From assembly GCF_030253575.1 (NCBI RefSeq), contig NC_080569.1:22814001-22878000 (forward strand): a stretch of 64,000 bases of DNA. The letters run 5' to 3'. Position 1 is the first letter of the stretch. Every line of letters starts with the position of its first letter. This stretch comes from Rhododendron vialii (Eukaryota; Streptophyta; Magnoliopsida; Ericales; Ericaceae). The notes under the pieces were generated by a model. That model was not told the origin of the DNA, made no database searches, and saw nothing but the letters and a program-made list of their open reading frames with translations. The position numbers and the translations under genes are program-made. Positions 44,349 through 54,030 of this stretch are shown piece by piece.

Positions 44349-44370
44349 AGAGAGAGAGAGAGAGAGAGAT
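44349..44370. repeat. GA microsatellite upstream of the PPR gene
   Basis: A (GA)n run of about 22 bp starting about 8 nt upstream of the PPR ATG, hence (TC)n in the 5' UTR on the coding strand. Confidence 0.85.
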
Positions 44371-44538
44371 TCTGAATGCTAGATTGCCAGTAGGGTTTAC
44401 CAGAAAGAAACAGGTGGGGTTTGGGAGAAATGGGAATGGGAGTTTTTATAATGGCCAGACGGATTTTCCTATTGCCAGGACAACGTACAACTGAAGGGAA
44501 GCAGAGACAAAAAAGTGATGCCGATTGGAGGGGGGGAT

Positions 44539-44610
44539 TGAACCCGACGTGAATCGAACACGCAACCTTCTGATCTGGAGTCAGACGCGCTACCATTGCG
44601 CCACGGATCC
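44539..44610 (-). tRNA. tRNA-Trp (anticodon CCA)
   Basis: On the - strand the 72-nt sequence folds as a standard tRNA. The acceptor stem is GGATCCG with CGGGTTC plus a discriminator A, the D-arm is GCGC..GCGC, the anticodon stem is TCTGA/TCAGA with loop CTCCAGA (anticodon CCA), and the T-arm is GCGTG/CACGT with TTCGATT. There is no intron. The A box (TGGCGCAATGGTA) and B box (GTTCGATTC) are intact, so it should be transcribed by RNA polymerase III. It lies about 200 bp upstream of the PPR start on the same strand. Confidence 0.95.
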
Positions 44611-44742
44611 GGCTGTTAATCACAAAGGATTAGTGTAGGTATTTAATTTAAAATAACTCGCGAGGGGCAGCCAAGCACTCGCTAATCTTTATTGTCATTT
44701 CCTTCAGGCTGAAGATAGTTTCCGGGAAAAAACGAAGAAGAG

Positions 44743-45094
44743 ATAACTTGTCATTTTGTTTTGTCCTTATTTAATTTTTTTTTTTTACATTTGTTAATTT
44801 TGTGTAAAAAATTGTGAATTATTGGTTCTCAAAGAGACGAATCAGATATGTATTTTTTTTTTTTTACTTTTACCCAAATATTTTTAGAAATTCCCAAGAA
44901 AAAATACAGAAAATCCAACTTTCTGAATTTTCTATACTTATTCTTAGATATTTCTAAAAATATTTGGGTAAAAGTCATAATTTTTTACTTTCGATTTCTC
45001 TCGTTGAGACAAACAGTAATCCACAAAAGCTTAACTCAAAATTAACAAATGCGAAAAAAATTAAATAAGGACAAAACAAGAAGCCCAAGTTGTC
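44743..45094. mobile_element. Foldback MITE (about 350 bp)
   Basis: The left arm (TTTTGTCCTTATTTAATTTT, ACATTTGTTAATTTTG, ACTTTTACCCAAATATTTTT) recurs inverted in the right arm (AAAATATTTGGGTAAAAGT, CAAAATTAACAAATGCG, AATTAAATAAGGACAAAA). The short central spacer is at about 44905-44935. The interior is non-coding. A related copy occurs around 54720-54980. Confidence 0.75.
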
Positions 45095-47633
45095 TTTTTT
45101 ACTAATTACTCATGTATCAACATAATATTTTTCTCAGGTTCATTTTACTTTCATTCATTCTCTTCTGAGATACTAAGTAACACTAGTTGATGTTCTTACT
45201 TGTACCCACACAAAAAAACTCAAAACATTTGGTAACAGAATTTATCATTGTTGGATGTGAGGCATAGGGCATGTGGTAGAGCTTACTCAATAGGGTTCCT
45301 TCATTTATCAGGCACTCAGTTTGACTCTCACCATTCCTTTCAAATTCTCTTACGCTAGATTACAAAATCTGCCTTGTCAAAGGAAAATTATCACAATAAC
45401 CTTAACCAAAGTAGCAAAGAGATTATGTGAGCTTATCCTTCCTATATAATAGTACCGTGAATAGGTTTTGAGAGATTTGGAATAATGAGTCGTATTATGT
45501 TGACAAGGGTTGAAAGTACTTGTATCATGTTTGATTGAGATATGATACAACATGAGATTGAAAAAGAGAATAAATCTGGATTTCTTTAATCGAAAAAGCA
45601 TGAGGCCTAATTTATTGGACTGCTGACAAAATATCAGACATTGAAATACATCGGACTACAATATGCGTCCCAAAAAAGAAAAGAAAAACTTCCACATAGG
45701 TGGAAAAAGACCCCACAAAGGGAGGAGTTATTGAAATGGTCCAAGATTAGAAAACCCAAGTGGAGGGAGGGCATGGACCAAACAAAGGAAAAAAGTGTCT
45801 ATCTTCACTTCTCTAGCCATTGTAGGTGTATCGATCAACATCCACATCCATCTTTGAAAAAAGGGGTTGGAACATCTATCTCGGAATGAATTAGACCTTT
45901 TTTGAGTAGAGGTGGTCGTCTAGCATACACAAAACATGGTAGCAGTGTCAGGTTACCTCCAAAAGATAGCATACACAAAACATGGTAGCAGTGTCAGGTT
46001 ACCTCCAAAAGATAGACGTGAGAATAAATTTGAGAAAATGGTGGCAAATTTGGCAGAGAGTAGGAAAGGGATCGATGAAGGGAAGTTTAAGATTTTCGGT
46101 TTAGGAATGGGATTTGGGAAGGTTGGAGGAGAAGATCGAGGAGAGGGGTAGTATGGACTATGGACTGAGTATTCTTAATCCACCATTTTGCGGTTTGATA
46201 ATCCAGCCACCACCATCTCTGGCCATCACTCACCAGAACCATCACCACCGCATCTTCTCTAGCCTACTCTCCATTGTCTCCCGTTCTTACCCCATCCCAT
46301 CCTACTCAACCTCTCTCATGTGTAGGACAAGCGCTTCAAGATGTAAAAACCTAGGGTACACATGCTCTTAATCATTCATATGACAGAGGCCTGTCCATCA
46401 TCACTATAGCCACCTTGCAAGATCTGAAAACCTAGACTTTCTTCCGGAATTACAATGCCATACGTTGAACAGTTGTTCGGCTATGGTGGCTGGTTGTCCA
46501 AAGTTGGAGGCATCAATGGTCTTGTCTGGGGATGGGGTGGTTGTAGGAGGTGGGCTGAGGGAGCTGGGAGGAGGGTGGTTATGAGACGTGGAGAAGGAGA
46601 AGGAGGTGGTGGTTGGGCTAGGAGAGTTGGAGGAGGTGATGTTGGTGACTGAGGGGGGCGGCGTGCTCCACGTGGGTATTGAGAAAAACAATGGAGATAG
46701 TGGTAAATTGGTAATTTAGCATGGTAGGTGATTTAGAGCCAATCCAACTCAGTACTCCGGGAGTATATTTTCCCCCACCTCACTTAATATGTAGGGCTTA
46801 AATGCGTGAGCCTCAAATGTTATGTGAGGGGATGGGATATACTCGGAACATTGAATAATTTTCCATCTTGTGAAGATTTTCCTTCATCAAATCCACCTCT
46901 TGTGGAAAAGGTGAAGATATCCAACAAGAAGATCCTACTATTTCAAGCCAGAACATTTGATTTAGAATACAACTCCAAATCTTGTCTTAAAATGCTAAAT
47001 GAAGGAAAGTGCAAGGTGTAGTGGTCAACTACCAAAATTGATGGCTGACAATTAATATGTCAACGAAAATATGGGAGTTCCGAGAAATGCCAAGTACACA
47101 ACTTTAAATTACCACTCTGGACGCTACTGCATCCAAAGCCGTCCGATGCACATGGTCCCGCGTACATCATACGACTCCGAACACGGTTGCATCCAGGGAT
47201 TGTGTTCCTAGACGTACTTTTCGTTTCAGCAGATTCCATTTATTGATGACATTTAAAAAGGCAATGATGATACCCATTTGCCAGCTAATGAGTTTGGTGA
47301 ATTTTCCCCATGTATTGTTGAAGTTAGTTACTCCAAAGGGTTGGGACTAGGGGCCTCTCTTTCTATTCCTCCTATGAAAACTGGCAGAGGAAAAAAACAA
47401 AAGCTCGTCATAGCCCAGACATGAATGCCAAAACCTGTCTCAATTAACTGAATTCACTGCGGTGTACCGTTTTCAGTTTCCCTCATCAAAATTTAGATCA
47501 ATTTCTCCAACTTGGATAAGTATGCGAAAATGTTGCGCCCAAATCCTATTCGGAAAACCAAGGCATCCTGAGAGTCTTTGTACCTTTGGGACAAGTTTTA
47601 CGGTGTCGGAGAGAGAAACGAAAGGAAGATCAG
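45095..47633. other. Intergenic region between the PPR and kinase genes
   Basis: I see no supportable gene. The frames between 46000 and 46700 give Ser/Pro/Thr-rich low-complexity peptides on both strands, with no motif. A perfect 46-bp tandem repeat is listed separately. The proximal 300 bp upstream of 47634 should hold the promoter and 5' UTR of the kinase gene; I found no clear TATA box. Confidence 0.45.
45921..46012. repeat. Perfect 46-bp tandem duplication
   Basis: The unit starting TAGCATACACAAAACATGGT occurs at 45921-45966 and immediately again at 45967-46012 with no differences, followed by TAG of a third partial unit. It is intergenic. Confidence 0.95.
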
Positions 47634-50497
47634 ATGAGTTTATTTGCGTGTTGTAGGATGGACCGCAGCGATTCGATCAAGGGGAGTTCTGTGGTTTATG
47701 CAAAGAGTCATCAGAAGGAGAAGAAGAATGCTAGAAAATACGATGATGATCAAGAGGCATTGGCCACCATCGTGAGAAGCATCTCAATGCGGTCAGGTCG
47801 GTCAAGGGCAACCTTTTTGTCGATTTCTGATTTCTTTTGTGAAATCGTATCCATGACATAATCAGATTCTCTTTTTCTTCGATTTTCCTATCGCGTTTAT
47901 CGCAAAATATGAGTTCTTGGATAGGAGGTTATTGTATTCAAATTTCAGTTTTTTTTTTAATATCGTGCCTATGCATGGCATGAGTTGCGTAACCATCTTC
48001 TGCGCGCTTTCTTATTTTCTCTTTTGATCTGCCAGCTTTCATCTTCCGCTGAAGTTTTCACAAAATTACGAGGAATTAATGATGAAGTATACGCAAATCC
48101 ATTCTACATGGCAATGGTTTTTGTATTTGATTGTTTTTCTGCTTTGGTTTTTCCTTTTTTTCATGGCAATGGTTACCTTTGTGGATTGAACCTTTGAATA
48201 ATCCAACTGTATGGTTGGACAAATTCAGACCATTGTATTTTTTAAGGTTCTACATTTACGCCTGTTCTCGTTTCCCCATCACGGCACTCTATCTGAACGG
48301 CTAATGTCGTTGCATGGTTCGTTGAATCGTCGGGCACCCTAGAGGGATGGAACAAGAAAACACAAGCATATATATAGCCTGTATCAAGAATATATCGAGG
48401 AGCTGATAATCCGGTTCCGAAAGATTTCCTTCATGGTACATGCCCAGAACCAAGAATCAGTCTGCACATTCTAGGCATCCTTGTGGCTGCCCAATGCCTA
48501 TTAATTTTTATTTTTCGGTACATCGGAAATCAACCCAATGCCTATTCTAAACTACTGGTTCTCACCATGAATGTGCAGGCAGCATAAAGCAGAGAAAACT
48601 AGCAGAAGAGATACTCAAATTCGGGAAAGTAAAAGTGGCTGCTGAAGTTTTCACATTCCGTCAATTAGCCGCTGCAACAAACAACTTCAACGCTGATCTG
48701 CTGTTGGGTGAGGGAGGATTTGGAAGGGTGTACAAAGGCCACATTAGGACCACAAGTCAAGTCTGTTACCCGCCTTCTCACTTTCTGCGTTTTTGTTATT
48801 GTGTCGTTTGGTAACTTTTTTTTCGGTCTCATGCTTCATTTTTTATGGCATTCAGCCTGTGGCTGTGAAGCAACTTGACAAGAATGGAGTGCAGGGCAAT
48901 AGAGAATTCCTCGCGGAGGTTTTGACACTCAGTCTTGTAAACCATCCGAACCTCGTCAATCTGATTGGATATTGCGCCGATGGGCATCAACGAATTTTGG
49001 TATATGAATACATGTCCAATGGGTCTTTGGAGGATCACCTTCTTGGTATGTCCACAAACATTTCTGATTTTCTCTGATGTGGTTCTTCACACGGGCAAAT
49101 TGGCTGTTTATTTTACATATGGATTTCCCAAAAAATTTGACCTTACAAGAATCAAACAAGATTAGTAAAATTCTCCAATCTAGAACAATATAATAACTAA
49201 AATTTTGGGACAAGATGACCAATAAAGTATAGGAAAATGACTACTTTATACATGGGGACAAGTCACCCAATTATAAAATGATGGAAGTCATAATGAAAAA
49301 AGGACAATTATTGTGAATAGGTCCTTCTATTGACGAGTCCTATTGAGGAGTGTGGACTCATTCCATCATAAGGAATAATATCAGTGCCCATTGTGTAAAT
49401 CAAACCAAACAAAGCCTTAAGTCCCAATCAATTGGAGTTGGCTGCATGAATTTGTTTTCTCATTGAGCTTTGTTGAGGCCATCACCCATTACATATTGGT
49501 ACATATTGAGTGGAGAATGAATAAATCGGTGTCTCCTTATTCTATCAGCATAATTGTTAACAACAATATAAATTTTTTCTGTCAGATTTACCCCAAGGCA
49601 AGAATCCACTTGATTGGTTCACTAGAATGAAGATAGCAAAAGGAGCAGCTGAAGGGCTCGAATACTTGCATGATACCGTGGATCCTCCAATTATCTATCG
49701 TGATTTCAAACCATCCAATATCTTACTGGATGAAGACTTCATTCCCAAGTTATCTGATTTTGGACTTGCTAAGTTAGGTCCAACAGGAGACCAGCAACAT
49801 GTGTCCACAAGGGTCATGGGGACTTACGGATACTGCGCACCAGAGTACGCCATGACAGGTAAGCTGACAACTAAGTCTGACGTGTACAGCTTTGGGGTTG
49901 TGTTTCTGGAGATCATAACGGGAAGGAGAGTTATCGATATGGCGAGACCACCAGCGGAGCAAAACCTGATTGTTTGGGTGGGTATTTGCATAGACGATTT
50001 TTCATAGTTTACACTTTCATGCTTCTCTCAGTAGTTTGAGATTTCAGAATCAGTTTCACAGAACGCTTTTCATCATTTCATATTTGAGGTTATTCTCCAG
50101 CAAAAACAGTTTTTGAGAATTTGAATACATCTTTTTGGTGTTATTGTAAAAATAGGTATATTTTTCAAAATGTTAAAACATATTCCTCTGATTTCCCCTA
50201 ACAAGTTTTCTGAAAACAATGTTCTGAAAAACTTATTCATAAAAAGTAAGGATCCAAATGGGGAATTCATAGTCGTCTATTTATTCTGTTCTTTTGTCCA
50301 TATTGCAGGCAGCACCACTTCTGAAGGACAGAAGAAAGTGCACCCTAATGGCTGACCCAAGACTTGAAGGGAACTACCCTACGAAGGGACTCTATCAAGC
50401 ACTTGCTGTTGCAGCCATGTGTCTCCAAGACGAAGCTAGCACCCGACCGTTGATCTGTGATGTTGTTACCGCTCTCGAGTATTTGGCTATGCCATGA
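47634..50497 (+). CDS. RLCK-VII (PBS1-like) receptor-like cytoplasmic kinase
   Basis: Exons are 47634-47796, 48579-48760, 48856-49045, 49586-49977 and 50309-50497; all introns are GT-AG. They join to 1116 nt, 371 aa. The kinase domain has the Gly-rich loop GEGGFGRV (98-105), VAVK (Lys120), YRDFKPSN (catalytic Asp218), DFG (236-238), and [21 protein letters not shown] with APE. The YRD form (instead of HRD) and the C-terminal [15 protein letters not shown] are typical of PBS1-like kinases. These act at the plasma membrane as substrates and relays of immune and growth receptor kinases. The N-terminus MSLFACC has two cysteines suited to palmitoylation but Ser at position 2, so no Gly2 myristoylation site. 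The start is the first ATG giving an N-terminal Cys motif; an upstream in-frame ATG at 47586 would add 16 residues. Confidence 0.92.
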
Positions 50498-50537
50498 AAT
50501 GAAACTGGAGTTTTCACATACAGTTACGTTAAGGAAA

Positions 50538-50645
50538 TGGCAAAATGAGAGCTTATATTGCAACCTGATGAATTTGAGCTCTTTGAATTATGTATGTCAG
50601 TGGCAAAATGAGAGCGTATATTGCAACCTGATGAATTTGAGCTCT
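50538..50645. repeat. 45-bp direct repeat, period 63, in the kinase 3' region
   Basis: TGGCAAAATGAGAGC(T/G)TATA to TTTGAGCTCTT occurs at 50538 and again at 50601. The repeat lies about 40-150 bp after the kinase stop codon, thus in its probable 3' UTR. Confidence 0.9.
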
Positions 50646-50849
50646 TGTGCATTCAGAGATGTGTTTGTTTGTATATTTCAAGTGGTGTGTGGTTATGGAC
50701 CTTATGGTTATCTGACTTTATAAGACCAGTTGAGAGTTCAGTTTATAGAGAGCTTGTTCTGTTGGTTGAAACATTTACAACTAGAATGGAAGGTCAATGC
50801 ACTAGAAATCTTAACTTTTTTCGGAACAAACTCTCTCAACAATGAGAGG

Positions 50850-51795
50850 GGAAGCCACATTCCCTGACCTCCCAAACGAAGTTTAGCCACATTCCCCCAC
50901 CTCTTATCTAAGTTTCATGTAAGTTTCGCTGTTGAGTTTCACCTCCAGGCCCTTCGTATCCCCTAGAGATGATGGCCCGTAATCAAGAGTAAAATCAAGT
51001 TTTTCGTGAGGGCCAACTTTATCCTCTTCCCCACCAGATGAGGGAAACCCTTTTTTTTTTTTTTGGGGGGGGGGGGGGGGGGTAAGTAATGAGGAAACCT
51101 TGTTAGTAATGATAAATGTTCTTGTACTAGATAGGGACTATGTTAAACTTTACAAAATGAAATGTTTCGAAACTGGAGTAAAGTGGCAGATCTTCTGATG
51201 TTAAGACAGGAAGGTTTCTTATTCAACCACAATGAAAGCACTTGTTCAATCTTTTAGACACCTGAGGATTCCACTTGGAAACTCTGACATGAATAGTTGT
51301 AGTAATTTGTTCCTTGATTAACTTAACAGGGAATCTTATATGAAGAACACATCATAAGCAACTTAATTTGTAGCAAAAATGAGTGGCGAAAAGTACAGAG
51401 ACGCAGACACTAGATCATGTTCTGATCTTGTACGAGACCATTATATCAGGTGTTGATCGCAAGAGTGTAGGTAGATCAGAGAGAAATCTTAACCTCATTA
51501 CGACATAAAAATATAAACAAAAATCAAAGTGAGTCATATCTGCTGAAGACAACTTGATCATATCATGGTACATGCGACGAAGGCTTTCCCGAATTATGCT
51601 TATCTTGAGTGATTCTTGCAAAATTTGTGTTTCAATGTGAACTGAGATTTGTTAGGACTTTCGTTTCTCCACAGGGTGCTGTTGGAGTTGATCAGAAATT
51701 GTGACTTCAGAAAACACAGTTAACCCTATGTTCAAATCAAAACAATAATAACAAAACTATGGAACCATACATACAAGATACGAGATGATCCATGT
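50850..51795. other. Intergenic DNA, kinase downstream to small gene
   Basis: It contains a T-run followed by an uninterrupted G-run of about 19 nt (51064-51082), where the base sequence may be unreliable. Its right end is the likely 3' UTR of the poly-Ser gene. No gene seen. Confidence 0.5.
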
Positions 51796-52167
51796 CTAGA
51801 GCTCATATTTCTTCACATCAGCCTTAAGATTCCGGTAATTGAACCCCGGAATTCCATTCAAACTATTATCTTCAACTTCCACGGAGGAGCACATGCTTGG
51901 AACGAACCCCCCACTGCCTCTTCTCTTCTTCCTCCTCCACGTCATTACCAAAAACCCGAAACTAGGCAAGAAATTACTGCTGCTGCTGCTGCTGCTACTA
52001 CTGCTACTTCTTCTGGAAGAAGTAGATGCCACACCCCCACCTACAATGTGCTCCTGTGGCTTTCTAGATTCTAGCTCTAGACCGCGGAAATACTCAATTT
52101 CCTTCATCACAAGCGATGCCACGGTGCCTCTCGTGCCTACCTCAACCGGGGACGTTGTTGCACCCAT
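51796..52167 (-). CDS. Small plant-specific protein with poly-Ser tract
   Basis: An intact frame of 123 aa. The N-terminal block SPVEVGTRGTVASLVMKEIE and the C-terminal block GIPGFNYRNLKADVKKYEL look like conserved motifs, whereas the middle is low complexity: Ser-rich (residues 49-64, with an 11-Ser run from 54) followed by a basic patch (TWRRKKRRGSGG, 76-87). I recall plant proteins with a GTRGTVxSLVMKEIEYF motif but no assigned function. There is no signal peptide or membrane span. The basic patch could be a nuclear localisation signal. The Ser run is encoded by a triplet repeat (AGC/AGT), and its length may vary between individuals. The start is the only ATG near the conserved block. Confidence 0.7.
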   Translation of the reverse strand: MGATTSPVEVGTRGTVASLVMKEIEYFRGLELESRKPQEHIVGGGVASTSSRRSSSSSSSSSSSNFLPSFGFLVMTWRRKKRRGSGGFVPSMCSSVEVEDNSLNGIPGFNYRNLKADVKKYEL

Positions 52168-52747
52168 CTTTTCAGAAACTTGAGTAAAGATTACCAGCTA
52201 GAAGATAACACTAGTAATCATTTATGAATTTTTTTTCAGGAGATTCGTGGTTGTGGATCAGCTGGGTTCATATAGGCATTTTGACACTATAGTGGAAGAG
52301 AATGTTGGATGCCTCTGGAGGAAAAGGAGTGGTGGTTTGAAAATCCTTAATTTTCTGGGTGGGGGGGATTGCTTCAAGCTTAAAGCATGTACTCTTTTGC
52401 CTTATTAATCATCTCTTTATATGGCATGCTTTATCCTGTGATCATGTGAAGATCCATCCTGGGTTCTCTCCTGTGAGGTAAAATTCATTTAATGACCCGA
52501 GTCGTTCATTTAGTAAGACTCTATGTGTTTATGGTAAATTTCATTTAACGACCCTAATCGTTCATTTAGTAGAACTATGTGTGTTTGTGGTCTATGCAAA
52601 CACTCAAATTGCTTAAACATTGATAAAGACTTGGTCAATACATAAAAAAAGAAATGTATGGATAGAGTGATCGTCTATTTCTCTAGAAAAAAATATGCTT
52701 CCTTCAAATAAATATCGATGTGAAATCAACTTGACTTTCTACACGAA
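52168..52747. other. Intergenic DNA upstream of the small gene
   Basis: It should contain the promoter of the 123-aa gene. A short direct repeat is visible (TTCATTTAATGACCCGAGTCG and TTCATTTAACGACCCTAATCG, about 52487 and 52546). No other feature. Confidence 0.4.
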
Positions 52748-52881
52748 TCTATATTATAAAACATAGCGGTTTTCCACCAAAATGTCTACACATACAAACA
52801 TAGATGCATCTACAGTCGTTCCTTCGTATTTAATGATAAGGTTATAGCCGTTGGATCAAAGGAATGAAGGTTTCCAAATGT

Positions 52882-52914
<33 letters not shown>

Positions 52915-53449
52915 TTAAATTACTCCTCTTAAGGCATGGTATTCAAAACCACCCAGCATTATTCAAATGAAAAACCAAAATCATATATAACCTTTGTACA
53001 AAACTGAAATCAAAGTCACCGAGATCACCGAAATCAAAGCCAACATTCATTTTCCTATTTCTAGGCTATCAAACGTACATCACGGAAATCACCGAAAATA
53101 GAATTTTCTATACTTCGTTCATATCATTTTCACATTTTTCTTCTTTACTCTCTCTCTCTCTCTCTCTGGAAGTTCAATACCACCAAAATCTACTTCACCG
53201 AAACCACCGAGGTGAGTTCTTCCATCATTCTTTGTATATTTGCTACCCATTTCCTTTTTATTAATGGATATGTTGCGTTATTGTTTATCGCATAGTTGAA
53301 TCTGTTAGACACGGATTTGTATATTGCATGCAATTTTAGTATTAATTTACGTGTGGTAATTGTTTGAGCCGCATATTACATGCGAGTTCAGTATTTGTTT
53401 CCATGTGCTAATTATTTGAGCCGTACCTTTAGGCACGGGCATACACTAG
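52748..53449 (+). mobile_element. Nonautonomous Helitron (702 bp)
   Basis: The 5' end is TCTATATTATAAAACATAGC, following an A (52747). The 3' end is a hairpin (CCGTACctttagGCACGG, one wobble) 7 nt before CTAG (53446-53449), followed by T (53450). Insertion between A and T, 5' TC, a 3' hairpin and CTRR are the Helitron signature. No Rep/helicase is encoded. It contains a poly-C tract (about 52883-52913) and a (CT)n run (53153-53167). A second copy of its 3' end is at 1002-1029. Confidence 0.75.
52883..52913. repeat. Poly-C homopolymer (about 31 nt)
   Basis: An uninterrupted C run inside the Helitron. Runs of this length are sequencing or assembly risks. The true length is not certain. Confidence 0.8.
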
Positions 53450-53812
53450 TGATAAATAGATTGAAACTTGTATAAAAGAAACGGGTAGGATCATTAAATG
53501 GAACGATAATTTATCTTATTTTTATCCGATATATAAGAAACTAGGCGCTCGTCTTTTTTAAAGATCTTTACTTGCTTTATTCAAAGTGGACAGCGTGATA
53601 TTTTGCATGATTGTAGCTTAGGATTGAGTCTTGCGGTGATCATACTCTTCTGTCAATTGAACTTGAAACAAGGTAATTATTTTTATTTTGCACATCAATT
53701 TTTTACCCTTTTGACTTATGTTCATGACAGCTTGGATCCAAAATCAAAAAGCTTACAACCTTACCAAACACACCCAACATCGTCATATTCAACCCTAGTT
53801 ACGGGTTGGCCC

Positions 53813-54030
53813 AGTGGGTTAGGCCTGAGATTTAGAGATTTGTTTTTAACCTAAGGTCTCAGCTGATTCAAAACATCTTAAGTGTTATCAACTCTTTAAT
53901 TTAGAGCCAATCCATATAGAGTTTTATTCAAGTTTTAATTGGGCTCCGAGCAAGCAAGCGGAGTGATTGGGTTCCCAAGATTAGACGAGATGTGCGTAAA
54001 CTGATCCGAACACCTAATTCATTATAAAAA
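53813..54030 (+). mobile_element. Au-like SINE
   Basis: GGGTTGGCCCAGTGGGTTAGG (A-box region) and a decayed B-box region are followed by GGTTCCCAAGATTAGACGAG, ATGTGCGTAAACTGATCCG, ACACC and a terminal ATTATAAAAATAAC. The order matches the 33000 and 40460 copies. It is non-coding. Confidence 0.6.

Noticed and set aside
43964-44375. + strand frames of 93 and 87 codons
   Set aside because: Antisense of the PPR coding sequence.
46404-46691. Ser/Pro/Thr-rich - strand frame of 95 codons
   Set aside because: Low complexity on both strands and no motif; a real proline-rich protein cannot be excluded but is not supported.
51839-52183. + strand frame of 114 codons with a Leu run
   Set aside because: Antisense of the poly-Ser gene; the Leu run is its complement.
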